From contig DDVH01000015.1 of NCBI GenBank assembly GCA_002345215.1, positions 1-64,000 of the forward strand: DNA of 64,000 bases. The letters run 5' to 3'. The DNA is from Anaerolineales bacterium UBA2317 (GTDB taxonomy: Bacteria; Chloroflexota; Anaerolineae; Anaerolineales; Villigracilaceae). Positions within the stretch are counted from its first letter, which is position 1. Each line of letters begins with the position of its first letter. The notes under the pieces were generated by a model that saw only the letters and a list, made by a program, of their open reading frames with translations, had not been told where the DNA came from and made no database searches. Positions 51,051 to 59,905 of this stretch are shown here, piece by piece. Made by a program: the position numbers and the translations under genes.

Positions 51051-51306
51051 ACCATTTGAACGAACTGCACAAATTTTTCAAATCTCAAACGAAAGCGCAA
51101 AATATTTGCTTAATCATGTGCAGAAAAGTTTCAAAAACGAAAAACCAAATCATGCTTTGATTTTGGAATTTATCGAATCGCAAACCTATGAATTTATACC
51201 CACACCTTATGATATTGCTTCTGCGATGAAAGACAATAAAGTTTGGGATTACGCACTCAACTCTCCTTCACCAAAATTGGAGGATGAGGAAGATATTTAT
51301 CAATAA
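51037..51306 (+). CDS. Small protein overlapping mcrC
   Basis: This 89-residue protein starts at the ATG at 51037 after GAGG, 14 bp before the mcrC stop, so translation is coupled. It is helical and basic in the first half ([20 protein letters not shown]) and acidic at the C-terminus ([10 protein letters not shown]). No family was recognised. It may be a third component or regulator of the McrBC-like system, but that is only an operon inference. Confidence 0.65.
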   Translation: MQKIKPFERTAQIFQISNESAKYLLNHVQKSFKNEKPNHALILEFIESQTYEFIPTPYDIASAMKDNKVWDYALNSPSPKLEDEEDIYQ

Positions 51307-51317
51307 AAGGAGTACAT

Positions 51318-52175
51318 ATGATTCCTACTTTAGCTTTTGGGCGAACTGGACACCAGAGCACACGCACAATTTTCGGCGCGGCGGCATTTTGGGATACACC
51401 CCAAAAAGATGTAGATACCACTATGGATTTGATTTTGGGATATGGCATTAACCATGTAGATACAGCTGCAAGTTATGGCAAGTCACAAGAATTGCTTGGA
51501 AATTGGATTAAAAGAAATGGTCGCCCATTTTTTCTGGCGACGAAAACAGAAAAACGTACAAAGCAAGCAGCTTATGATGAAATTCGTCGCTCTTTGGAAT
51601 TATTGCATGTAGACCAAGTAGATTTGATTCAACTGCATGCTTTACATGAGGAAAATGATTGGGCTACAGCTTTCAACTCAGGCGGAGTCATTGAAGCGGT
51701 GATTCAAGCACGGGATGAAGGTCTTGTTAGATTTATCGGAGTAACGGGTCATGGTGTGCCTGTTCCTGAATATCATCTTCGATCTCTTGCTCAATTTGAT
51801 TTTGATTCTGTACTGCTCCCTTATAGTTTTGTGATGATGCAAAATTCGCGTTATGCAGAAAATTTCAATAAGCTTGTAGAACTTTGTGAAGAACGAAATG
51901 TAGCAGTTCAAACCATCAAAGGTGTCACTCGTTCTCCATGGAAGGATGTCCAACAAAATCGTACAACATGGTATCGCCCACTCGAAGAGCAAGCGGATAT
52001 TGACCTTGCTGTGCATTGGGTGTTTGGACACGCTCAAGTTTTTCTTAACACCGTTGGAGATATTCACTTGCTTCCAAAAGTTTTGGATTCTGCCAAACGC
52101 TTCGACTCACGCCCAAGCGATGAACAAATGCGAGAATTAACTCAACGCCTTGAGATGGAGCCATTATTTACATAA
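51318..52175 (+). CDS. Aldo/keto reductase
   Basis: This 285-residue AKR has [18 protein letters not shown] at the start and [17 protein letters not shown] (Asp and Tyr of the tetrad). It then has [10 protein letters not shown] (Lys), LIQLHALHE (His region) and [12 protein letters not shown]. It reduces aldehydes or ketones with NADPH in the cytoplasm; the substrate is unknown. AAAAGGAG precedes the ATG. It follows the small gene by 11 nt but has no clear link to restriction. Confidence 0.9.
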   Translation: MIPTLAFGRTGHQSTRTIFGAAAFWDTPQKDVDTTMDLILGYGINHVDTAASYGKSQELLGNWIKRNGRPFFLATKTEKRTKQAAYDEIRRSLELLHVDQVDLIQLHALHEENDWATAFNSGGVIEAVIQARDEGLVRFIGVTGHGVPVPEYHLRSLAQFDFDSVLLPYSFVMMQNSRYAENFNKLVELCEERNVAVQTIKGVTRSPWKDVQQNRTTWYRPLEEQADIDLAVHWVFGHAQVFLNTVGDIHLLPKVLDSAKRFDSRPSDEQMRELTQRLEMEPLFT

Positions 52176-52191
52176 GTAAGTTTGGAAAATA

Positions 52192-52218
52192 GAATCCGCA
52201 AACGGTATAATTCGATTC
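52192..52218 (+). promoter_or_regulatory. Leaderless promoter of the ccrM-like gene, bracketed by two GANTC sites
   Basis: TATAAT is at 52206-52211 and the GTG start is at 52219, 7 nt later. GAATC (52192-52196) lies upstream of the -10 box and GATTC (52214-52218) directly before the GTG. GANTC is the expected target of the encoded methyltransferase, so the sites may mediate autoregulation. Confidence 0.5.
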
Positions 52219-53289
52219 GTGATAACTTTGCCAGTTAACCAAATCCTGCACGGAGACTGTATTGAGATTCTCAAGTCACTGCCTGAGAACTCAGTCGATT
52301 TAATTTTCGCAGACCCCCCATACAATTTGCAATTACAAAATGATTTATATCGTCCCAACTTGTCTAAGGTGGATGCGGTCAATCATCAATGGGATAAGTT
52401 TTCGAGTTATCAAGATTATGATGAATTTACCCTTAACTGGCTACACGCAATTCAACGAGTCTTGAAAGAGACTGGCACAATTTGGGTCATCGGCACGTAC
52501 CACAATATTTTTCGAGTCGGTTCCATCATGCAAAATTTGGGATTTTGGATTTTGAATGATGTCATCTGGCTCAAAACAAATCCCATGCCAAATTTTCGCG
52601 GCGTGCGATTTACCAATGCACATGAAACTTTAATTTGGGCACAAAAGAAACAAGGCGCGAAATATTTTTTCAATCACAAAGCCATGAAAGCTTTGAATGA
52701 TGATTTACAAATGCGCAGTGATTGGACTCTCCCAATTGCCAACGGAAAAGAACGCCTCAAATCCAACGGGACAAAGGCTCACCCAACTCAAAAACCTGAA
52801 TCACTCCTACACAGAGTTTTGCTCGCCAGCACAAATGTTGGTGATGTGGTTCTTGATCCATTTTTCGGTTCAGGCACAACTGGAGCAGTTGCAAAAAAAC
52901 TCAAACGCAATTTCATCGGCATTGAACGAGATGAAAAATATATTCAAGTTGCACAAAAAAGAATCGCATCAGTCAAACCCGCAGATGATGAAAGCCTAGC
53001 CATCTCCCCTGCTAGAGAAAAAAGAATTCCATTTGGAAGTTTAGTAGAAAATGGCTATCTCAAAATTGGTGAGACACTTTATTTCAAGAATCAAAAAATC
53101 ACAGCCAGAATTTTATCAAATGGACATATCAAATGTGGCAAAGTCACTGGCTCGATTCATTCGGTTGCAAAATCATTGATGAAGAATGCGCCTGCCAATG
53201 GTTGGGATGTGTGGTATTACAAAGAACGCGGTACACTTAAGTCTATTGATGTATTAAGAGCAAAAATTCGGTCACAGGTTTCAAGTTGA
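52219..53289 (+). CDS. CcrM/HinfI-type adenine-specific DNA methyltransferase
   Basis: This 356-residue beta-class N6-adenine methyltransferase has DPPYNLQL (32-39) before FGSGTTG (near 215). It shows long stretches typical of CcrM: LIFADPPYNLQLQNDL, KVDAVNHQWDKF, GTIWVIGTYHNIFRVG, NPMPNFRGVRFTNAHETL, MRSDWTLP and KAHPTQKPESLLHRV. The C-terminal 80 residues (VENGYLKIGETLYF, GSIHSVAKSLMKNAPANGWD, SIDVLRAKIRSQV) match the CcrM DNA-binding extension. GANTC methylation is therefore predicted. No cognate HinfI-like nuclease is adjacent, so it may be an orphan, as in Alphaproteobacteria. GTG start without a ribosome binding site. Confidence 0.92.
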   Translation: MITLPVNQILHGDCIEILKSLPENSVDLIFADPPYNLQLQNDLYRPNLSKVDAVNHQWDKFSSYQDYDEFTLNWLHAIQRVLKETGTIWVIGTYHNIFRVGSIMQNLGFWILNDVIWLKTNPMPNFRGVRFTNAHETLIWAQKKQGAKYFFNHKAMKALNDDLQMRSDWTLPIANGKERLKSNGTKAHPTQKPESLLHRVLLASTNVGDVVLDPFFGSGTTGAVAKKLKRNFIGIERDEKYIQVAQKRIASVKPADDESLAISPAREKRIPFGSLVENGYLKIGETLYFKNQKITARILSNGHIKCGKVTGSIHSVAKSLMKNAPANGWDVWYYKERGTLKSIDVLRAKIRSQVSS

Positions 53290-53302
53290 AGGTTTGAAAG
53301 TT
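53277..53302. repeat. Family F repeat
   Basis: GGTTTCAAGTTGAAGGTTTG AAAGTT directly abuts the ATG at 53303. Confidence 0.55.
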
Positions 53303-53800
53303 ATGAATGAAAAAGTAAAATTGGAATCTATCTCTGAAGATGATTTGGTCTCTGAGTTATGGGCACGGGACGTAAGATTCATTTTAGGCTCTACGCCTAA
53401 TCACCCACCTAAATTATTGCCAAGTGAATTAATCATTGCGCTTGCCAAGAGCAATGAGGCACGTTTGCAATTAAGTTTAATTCCGTTATTTCTTCGCCAT
53501 CCTGAATTTGATAAATATGTTAATGAAATTATTGATAAACTAAATTCATCACAACAATTGATATTACAATGTTTTTACAGCGCAGCAGTTTGGTTGGAGC
53601 AAAAGCATTTCTCAACAGCAAAATTAGAGGATTTATTCTCAAAAAAACTTGAGATAACCCTAAGCAAAAACCCCGAAGAAAATCTTCAATCACTAGCGAT
53701 CCGTCAACAGGAATTAAGTGGAGAAAAAATAAATTGGCTTGGAACATATGAACATGCCGCAAATATTTGGTTAAAAGAAATAGAATTGCAGCAAAATTAG
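53303..53800 (+). CDS. Hypothetical protein, partner of the nucleotidyltransferase
   Basis: This 165-residue, mostly helical soluble protein is not recognised. Visible parts are VSELWARDVRFILG, RHPEFDKYVNEIIDKLNSSQQ and EHAANIWLKEIELQQ. The next gene starts 2 nt after its stop, so the two form a pair. The arrangement of a helical protein before a nucleotidyltransferase recalls two-gene toxin-antitoxin modules. The ATG follows a family F repeat. Confidence 0.6.
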   Translation: MNEKVKLESISEDDLVSELWARDVRFILGSTPNHPPKLLPSELIIALAKSNEARLQLSLIPLFLRHPEFDKYVNEIIDKLNSSQQLILQCFYSAAVWLEQKHFSTAKLEDLFSKKLEITLSKNPEENLQSLAIRQQELSGEKINWLGTYEHAANIWLKEIELQQN

Positions 53801-53802
53801 TT

Positions 53803-54315
53803 ATGGATAAAACTAAACTCGAATCTATCTTAAGTATTCTCGGAGAACAAGTTCCACCGAATTCTCATTTATTCCTAATTGGTGGAAGTGCATTGACACT
53901 ACTTGGCAGTCCACGCTCATCTCTTGATATTGATTTCGTTGGCGATGATGTTAATCCAAATGAATTACATCGCACTATTATGAATAAAGCCAAAGAATTA
54001 AGACTTCAAGTAGATGCTGTACCTCTTGAGCGCTTTATCCCTTTACCAGAAGGAAATGAGCAGCGCAACATTTATATTGGCAAATTTGCAAATCTTGAAA
54101 TTTATGTCATTGATCCTTATAGCATTGCTCTTAGTAAAGTAGATCGTGGTTTATTCACAGATTTTGATGATATTGTTTTTCTCATCAGGAACAATTACGT
54201 CACTCTTGAAGAATTAGAAAATATTGTCCAAAAATCCATTTCAAAAGCAGGTCAATTTGACCTGCATCCCGATATACTTGCTCACCTACAAGAGTTAAAA
54301 TCTCGATTGAAATAA
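53803..54315 (+). CDS. Nucleotidyltransferase-fold protein (MNT / DUF6036-like)
   Basis: This 170-residue protein has LFLIGGSALTLLG followed by SSLDIDFVGDD, the GGS and DxD motifs of the nucleotidyltransferase fold as seen in AbiEii- and DUF6036-type proteins. A C-terminal helical part follows. Such proteins can transfer NMP to RNA or to a partner protein and are often toxins or antitoxins. It pairs with the helical gene 2 nt upstream and lies in the defence-like island. A full catalytic triad (third Asp) is likely in LEIYVIDP. Confidence 0.7.
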   Translation: MDKTKLESILSILGEQVPPNSHLFLIGGSALTLLGSPRSSLDIDFVGDDVNPNELHRTIMNKAKELRLQVDAVPLERFIPLPEGNEQRNIYIGKFANLEIYVIDPYSIALSKVDRGLFTDFDDIVFLIRNNYVTLEELENIVQKSISKAGQFDLHPDILAHLQELKSRLK

Positions 54316-54326
54316 CTGGAGTGCTT

Positions 54327-57308
54327 ATGAATCTCACCCTAAAAATTAACGGAAAAGAATTTCAACTTGATGCTCCCCCGTCTACAACTTTACTTGCCGC
54401 ATTGCGCGGGCTTGGATTTTATGGAATCAAGTTTGGTGATGAAGATGGCTTGAGTGGCTCGGATACAGTTTTATTAAACGGTAAGCCGGTCAATGCTGGG
54501 TCGTTGTTGGCGGCTCAGGTTGAGAATCAGGCTGTGGTCACGATTGAAGCGTTGGGCGAGCATCCAGAACAAGGTTGGCGAAAAACGGATGGCTTGCATC
54601 CACTTCAAAAAGCGTTTGTCGAATCGGGTGCTATTCAATGTGGTTATTGCACGCCTGCTCAAATTCTCGCGGCAAAAAGTTTGTTAGAAAAAAATCCGAA
54701 CCCAAGTGAAGAGGAAGTGCGTGAAGCGATTTCGGGCGTGTTGTGTCGTTGCACGGGTTATCTCAAACCTGTGCAAGCCGTGATGACCGCCGCCGCTGAA
54801 TTGCGTGGTGATGAAAAATTTGATATTGGAGATTCGGGACTCGTTGATTTTCGATTCCCATCAAATGATTCACCCATTGCGCCTCCAGACTCTACCACCA
54901 GCCTGCTCGTTAAACCTAAAGTTTTTGTTACGCCTGAAAGCCAAACATGGCAAACAGTGGGCAAACCTGAAAAGAAAGTAGATGCGATTAAGTTAGTGCA
55001 AGGCAAACCTGCTTTCACAGGTGATATTGATATGCGTGGCATGTTGTATGCTAAAGTTTTACATTCACCACATGCACATGCTTTGATTAAAAAAATTGAT
55101 ACAAGCAAAGCAAAAGAACTCGAAGGCGTTGTTGCTGTGCTAACATGGCAAGATATTCCGCGCGTGGTGTATTCAACAGCAGGACAATCTGACCCAATTC
55201 CTGGTCCGCTAGATTCGTTTTCATTAGATAAAAAAGTTCGCTTCGTCGGTGATAGAGTTGCTTTCGTTGCGGCAGAGACTCCTGAAATTGCAGAAAAAGC
55301 ATTGGCATTAATTGATGTTGAATATGAAATTTTGCCAGCCATTTTAGATTCGCGTGAAGCGATGGAAAGCAAAATAAAAATTCACGATGAACCTGAATAT
55401 GTTAATTTTGCTGATTCAAACCCTGATAAAAATTTAGCGGCACACATCCGCATTGACATTGGGGATGTAAACAAAGGTTTTGCTGAAGCAGATGAAATTT
55501 TTGAAGCCGAATATGAAGTTCCCAAAGTGCAACAAGTTTCAATTGAACCGCATGTGTGCGTCACCTATTGGGATGAAGATGATAGATTGGTGATTCGTAC
55601 ATCTACTCAAGTGCCGTTTCATGTAAGAAGAATGCTTGCACCTGTTTTGAATTTGCCAGTCAAAAGAATCCGTGTGATTAAGCCGAGAATCGGTGGCGGA
55701 TTTGGCGGTAAGCAAGAAGTGTTGATGGAAGATGTGCCAGCACACTTAACCATCGCAACCAAACGACCTGTGATTTATGAATACACCCGCGAAGAAGAAT
55801 TTATCGCGGCAAGGTCTAGGCATCCAATGCGAATCAAGATGAAGACCGGTGTGAAGCGCGATGGCACAATCACAGCCAATGAAATGTATGCGTTATCCGA
55901 TACTGGCGCGTATGGATGCCATGCGTTGACAGTCACAGGGAATACAGGTCACAAAGCCATGGCGTTATATGTCGGTGATGGTGAATATCGAAAATCTCCG
56001 AATATTCGTTTTTATGCGGATGTAGTTTATACCAACACGCCACCTGCTGGCGCATTTCGAGGTTATGGTGTGCCACAAGGGTATTGGCCCCTAGACCGTC
56101 ACATGGAAAAAATTGCACGTGCAATGAATCTTGATCCAATTGATTTTCGTTTAAAAAATGCAGTTCGCCCCGGCGAGTATCATCCATTTTCAACGGCATG
56201 GAACGAAGGTCGTGAACCACGCCCTGAAATTATTCACACAGTTGGTTTAGAGCAATGTGTGGCTCAAGGTCGTGCCGCAATTGCATGGGATGATAAATAT
56301 AAAAACGAGGGTTGGCGAAATTTCGTAAACGATGAAAGAGGAAAGAAGAAAGACGGAAAGATAAAAAGAGGCATTGGTGTTTCATTTGTTATGCAAGGTA
56401 CAGCCATTCCATATTTGGATATGGGTGGCGCATCTATCAAAATGAATGATGATGGTTCTTTCAATCTTTTGGTTGGCGCAACAGATTTAGGCACAGGCTC
56501 AGATACTGTCATTGCCCAAATGGCGGCGGAGGTGTTGGGCGTTCCACTTGAAGATATGATTACATACTCATCAGATACAGATTTCACACCGTTTGATAAA
56601 GGTGCATACGCTTCTTCGACTACCTATATATCTGGTACAGCCGCGGTGAAAGCCGCTCAAGTGGTGGCATGGAGAATCAAAGTCCGTGCGGCGAGTATGT
56701 TTGAGATTCCTGAATCAGAATATGAAAGCATTAAGTTAGCTGATAGAAAAGCAATTGCACCGGATGGTCGTTCTGTGACTTTGGCTGAAATTGCCTTAGA
56801 TACTTTGCATAAAAACAATCAAGAACAGATTATGGGCGTAGCAAGTTATGTATCACCTGTATCACCTCCACCATTTGCGGCACAATTTGCCGAAGTGACT
56901 GTAGATACAGAAACTGGTGAAGTGGTTGTAGATAAACTTGTCATGGCTGTGGATTCGGGTGTGATTGTGAATCCATTAACTGCATCAGGTCAAATTGAAG
57001 GCGGGATGACGCAAGCATTGGGGTATGCAGTCTGTGAAGAGATGCGCTATGACGAAAAAGGAAATGCCTACGAAAGAGATTTAGATAGGTATCATGTTTT
57101 CCGTTCTAATGAAATGCCGGAGTTGGAAACTATTTTTGTCGAAACATTTGAGCCGAGTCATCCATTTGGAGTCAAAGCTGTGGCAGAGATTCCAATGGAT
57201 GGAGTTGCTCCAGCGGTTGGAAATGCAATTCTTGATGCCATTGGAATCAACGTGGATGAAATCCCTGCGACGCCAGAGAGAGTCTGGAAGGCGATGAAGC
57301 AGAAGTAG
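54327..57308 (+). CDS. XdhD-like molybdenum hydroxylase (fused Fe-S and molybdopterin subunits)
   Basis: This 993-residue protein fuses a two-cluster ferredoxin part (1-165) to a molybdopterin large subunit (about 200-993). In the N-terminal [2Fe-2S] site the four ligand cysteines are absent: the positions read D38, S43, D46 and G58 in a FGDEDGLSGSD context. The second cluster is intact, with C105 and C108 (QCGYC) and C140 and C142 (LCRC). The same loss in the first motif is remembered for E. coli XdhD. Molybdenum motifs are GTGSDTV, SSTTYISGTAA and a catalytic Glu in KAVAEIPMDG near the C-terminus. It should hydroxylate an N-heterocycle or aldehyde, with the YgfM-like FAD subunit at 46857 as likely partner. 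ATG 54327 follows GGAG. Confidence 0.88.
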   Translation: MNLTLKINGKEFQLDAPPSTTLLAALRGLGFYGIKFGDEDGLSGSDTVLLNGKPVNAGSLLAAQVENQAVVTIEALGEHPEQGWRKTDGLHPLQKAFVESGAIQCGYCTPAQILAAKSLLEKNPNPSEEEVREAISGVLCRCTGYLKPVQAVMTAAAELRGDEKFDIGDSGLVDFRFPSNDSPIAPPDSTTSLLVKPKVFVTPESQTWQTVGKPEKKVDAIKLVQGKPAFTGDIDMRGMLYAKVLHSPHAHALIKKIDTSKAKELEGVVAVLTWQDIPRVVYSTAGQSDPIPGPLDSFSLDKKVRFVGDRVAFVAAETPEIAEKALALIDVEYEILPAILDSREAMESKIKIHDEPEYVNFADSNPDKNLAAHIRIDIGDVNKGFAEADEIFEAEYEVPKVQQVSIEPHVCVTYWDEDDRLVIRTSTQVPFHVRRMLAPVLNLPVKRIRVIKPRIGGGFGGKQEVLMEDVPAHLTIATKRPVIYEYTREEEFIAARSRHPMRIKMKTGVKRDGTITANEMYALSDTGAYGCHALTVTGNTGHKAMALYVGDGEYRKSPNIRFYADVVYTNTPPAGAFRGYGVPQGYWPLDRHMEKIARAMNLDPIDFRLKNAVRPGEYHPFSTAWNEGREPRPEIIHTVGLEQCVAQGRAAIAWDDKYKNEGWRNFVNDERGKKKDGKIKRGIGVSFVMQGTAIPYLDMGGASIKMNDDGSFNLLVGATDLGTGSDTVIAQMAAEVLGVPLEDMITYSSDTDFTPFDKGAYASSTTYISGTAAVKAAQVVAWRIKVRAASMFEIPESEYESIKLADRKAIAPDGRSVTLAEIALDTLHKNNQEQIMGVASYVSPVSPPPFAAQFAEVTVDTETGEVVVDKLVMAVDSGVIVNPLTASGQIEGGMTQALGYAVCEEMRYDEKGNAYERDLDRYHVFRSNEMPELETIFVETFEPSHPFGVKAVAEIPMDGVAPAVGNAILDAIGINVDEIPATPERVWKAMKQK

Positions 57309-57330
57309 CAGAATCAATTTTAGGTCAAGA

Positions 57331-57364
57331 AAGATGCGAGAGGGTGTGGATCGCATCTTTTTTG
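57331..57364 (+). terminator. Rho-independent terminator
   Basis: Stem AAGATGCGA / TCGCATCTT with an 11-nt loop and a T run, after the XdhD-like gene. Confidence 0.85.
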
Positions 57365-57391
57365 TTTTTCAAAGTCATGTATCAATGCGAT

Positions 57392-57397
57392 TATAAT
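57392..57397 (+). promoter_or_regulatory. -10 box of the HD-GYP gene
   Basis: TATAAT lies 14 nt before the ATG at 57412, leaving a leader of only several nt and no ribosome binding site. Confidence 0.45.
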
Positions 57398-57411
57398 TTT
57401 ATTGAAAATTT

Positions 57412-58374
57412 ATGCGCGATAAACTCTTTGAAGCCATTGTTGACCCTGTCGTTATTTTAGATAATCAAAATCATGTCATGGATATTAATTCCGCCATGTT
57501 GGTTTTGATGGAAAAAGAAGCCGATGATGTGATTGGCAAGCCTGCTAAAGTTGTATTTGAGAATTTTCCGATTCCTATCAAAATGTATACGCATGTGACC
57601 TATGCGCGGACAGAGGCAAGTTTTGAATTTCGTAATAAACAAATTTATTATGAACTCACCATTTGGCCCCTCTATGATTCGCACAAGAAAATGATTGGGC
57701 GGATTTATATTTCACATGATATTACAGCGTTGAAAGAATTAGAAAATGAATTGCGAAAATTAAATGCTGAACTAGAAGATAGAGTGCAAGCCCGCACCCG
57801 TGAATTAGCAGAGACATACGATACAACGCTTGAAGGCTTTGCACGCGCACTGGAATTACGCGATAAAGAAACAGAAGGTCATTCACGGCGTGTGACAGAA
57901 AATACGCTAAAGCTTGCGCAAAAACTTCATCTCAAAGATGATGCGCTTGAAGAAATTCGGAGCGGTTCGATTTTGCATGATATTGGAAAAATTAGTATTC
58001 CTGACGAAATCCTGCACAAAAAAGGGAAGTTAACGAAAAAAGAAAGAGAAATTATTCAGGGTCACCCTGAAACGGCGTATAAACTTTTATCTCCGATTCC
58101 GTTTTTGAGTAAAGCCCTTGAGATTCCATATTGTCATCATGAAAAATGGGATGGCACTGGTTACCCGCGTGGGTTAAAGGAAAACGATATTCCAGTATCA
58201 GCACGCATCTTTGCGGTAGCCGATGTGTGGGACGCGCTTAGTTATGACCGCCCATATAACAAAGCTTGGCCTCGTAAAAAAATTATCAAGTATTTTCAAG
58301 AGCAATCTGGCAAGCATTTTGACCCTTATATTGTCAAAACATTTTTGGGAATGGTTGAAAAAGGCGAGATATAA
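57412..58374 (+). CDS. PAS - HD-GYP domain protein (cyclic di-GMP phosphodiesterase type)
   Basis: This 320-residue protein has an N-terminal PAS domain at about 1-110 (IVDPVVILDNQNHVMDINSA), a short coiled coil (LRKLNAELEDRVQARTREL), and an HD-GYP domain from about 140. In the latter are HSRRVTENTL, LHDIGKISIP (HD pair), GHPETAYKLL, CHHEKWDGTGYPRGL (HH and GYP) and ARIFAVADVWDAL. All metal ligands and the GYP loop are present, so it should hydrolyse cyclic di-GMP. The PAS domain is the probable sensor; the ligand is unknown. Soluble and cytoplasmic. Confidence 0.93.
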   Translation: MRDKLFEAIVDPVVILDNQNHVMDINSAMLVLMEKEADDVIGKPAKVVFENFPIPIKMYTHVTYARTEASFEFRNKQIYYELTIWPLYDSHKKMIGRIYISHDITALKELENELRKLNAELEDRVQARTRELAETYDTTLEGFARALELRDKETEGHSRRVTENTLKLAQKLHLKDDALEEIRSGSILHDIGKISIPDEILHKKGKLTKKEREIIQGHPETAYKLLSPIPFLSKALEIPYCHHEKWDGTGYPRGLKENDIPVSARIFAVADVWDALSYDRPYNKAWPRKKIIKYFQEQSGKHFDPYIVKTFLGMVEKGEI

Positions 58375-58414
58375 TCGAGTTCAAGAGTTAATGAGTAACG
58401 AGTTATAAGATTCT

Positions 58415-58485
58415 TAGCCACAGAGGTCGCAGAGAAAAATGAGTTTAAAAAATCTTTTCTCAAAAGTCTCTGTGTTCTCTGTGGC
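58415..58485. repeat. Family B repeat
   Basis: AGCCACAGAGGTCGCAGAG, an A/T-rich centre, and CTCTGTGTTCTCTGTGGC. It is one of the most symmetric copies in the window. Confidence 0.85.
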
Positions 58486-58542
58486 AAATTAATTATCATA
58501 AAACAAGTAACAAGTTGAACGTCAAGAAAGAAGCGGAAATTA

Positions 58543-59880
58543 ATGTCAGAAAGAATTTTTGTTGTTGGTCATATTAATCCAGATACAGACTCAATTGCAT
58601 CAGCAATGGGCTATGCTTGGTTATTACGTGAACGGGATAAATTGGATGCCGTCGCCGCGCGAGCAGGTGCATTGAACGCGCAAACTTCTTGGGTGTTGAA
58701 AACATTAAACATCGAAGTTCCATTTTTGTTAACGGATGCATCCCCACGTTTTGAATCTGTGATGCAAAGATTAGATTCACTCACGCCTGATGCACAACTT
58801 GGTATCGCATGGACGCTCGCTAGCAAAACTGGCGGCATTGCACCTGTCATCAACGAAGATGGCACGCCGTATGGTTTAATCAATGGTTTGAGTTTATTCA
58901 AATATTTTAGTGAAACGCTCGGTCCGCGACCCGGTGATACAACCGTGCGCGAGATGATGTCTGCTCAATGTAAAGATGCCGCAAATACAGATGTGCCAAA
59001 ATTTACAGCCAATGCACACATCCGCGATTCACTAAATAAAATTTTACGCAGTGAGTTTGATGATTATTGGGTTGTGGATGAAAACGGTTTGTATCTGGGC
59101 ATTGCACGTCAAAAAAATATTTTGAACCCACCGCGTTTGAAAATTATTTTGGTTGACCATAACGAACCGCGTCAATCTATCAATGCGCTTGAGGAAGCCG
59201 AGTTGTTAGAAATTCTTGATCATCATCGTTTGGGAAATCCATACACCCATCAACCGATTCGTTTTACAGTGGATGTGGTCGGTTCGACTTCAACATTGGT
59301 GACTGAACAAACTGTGGAAGCAGGACTCTCCGCCCCACCATCATTAGCAGGTGCGCTTCTTGCTGGACTTCTATCTGATACTTTAATTTTGACATCTCCT
59401 ACCACCACACCACGTGACCATGCCGCCGCAGAGAAATTAGCGCGTTGGGCATTTGTCGGCTCGATGAAAGGCGAAACGATTGAGTCGTTTGGGAAAAACT
59501 TATTGTCTGCCGGTGCAGGTTTATCACATCGCAAACCAGAAGAAATCGTCAGTACAGATATCAAAGCCTATGAAGCAGGTGGATTTAAACTTGCCATTGC
59601 CCAAGCCGAAGTGACCGACTTAATGCAATTGGAAGAACATCTTGAATCCTTAACCAAAGCCTTAGATGATTTGCGTGACAAACGCGGTTTGGATTTTGCT
59701 ATGCTACTCATCACAGACGTTGTGCGTGGCACAAGCAGATTGATGATTTCATCCAATTATCCACCGATATTAAATGATTTGCCGTATCCCCCACTGCCAG
59801 ATTTCACCCGCGATGCGCCGGGCGTTGTATCAAGGAAGAAGCAGTTGTTGCCTGTTGTTTTGGGTTTATTGGAAAGGTAA
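58543..59880 (+). CDS. Manganese-dependent inorganic pyrophosphatase with CBS domains
   Basis: This 445-residue family II pyrophosphatase has the DHH motifs GHINPDTDSIASA, LVDHNEP and ILDHHRLGN. Between the first motif and the second lies a CBS pair (about 75-205, with TVREMMSA, NAHIRDSLNKIL and YLGIARQKNIL), which in characterised CBS-PPases binds AMP or ADP and inhibits the enzyme. The C-terminal DHHA2 part follows (ISSNYPPILNDLPYP). It hydrolyses pyrophosphate in the cytoplasm. Regulation by adenine nucleotides is likely. Confidence 0.92.
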   Translation: MSERIFVVGHINPDTDSIASAMGYAWLLRERDKLDAVAARAGALNAQTSWVLKTLNIEVPFLLTDASPRFESVMQRLDSLTPDAQLGIAWTLASKTGGIAPVINEDGTPYGLINGLSLFKYFSETLGPRPGDTTVREMMSAQCKDAANTDVPKFTANAHIRDSLNKILRSEFDDYWVVDENGLYLGIARQKNILNPPRLKIILVDHNEPRQSINALEEAELLEILDHHRLGNPYTHQPIRFTVDVVGSTSTLVTEQTVEAGLSAPPSLAGALLAGLLSDTLILTSPTTTPRDHAAAEKLARWAFVGSMKGETIESFGKNLLSAGAGLSHRKPEEIVSTDIKAYEAGGFKLAIAQAEVTDLMQLEEHLESLTKALDDLRDKRGLDFAMLLITDVVRGTSRLMISSNYPPILNDLPYPPLPDFTRDAPGVVSRKKQLLPVVLGLLER

Positions 59881-59905
59881 ACTATGAAAGGAAGGGTTTA
59901 GTAGC

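Noticed and set aside
53303..53800. Identification of the helical protein as an HEPN toxin.
   Set aside because: No RxxxxH motif typical of HEPN nucleases was found in a suitable helix.
46857..57308. Carbon monoxide dehydrogenase (CoxLMS).
   Set aside because: The large subunit lacks the CSFR-type active-site loop of true CoxL and is fused to the small subunit as in XdhD-type proteins.
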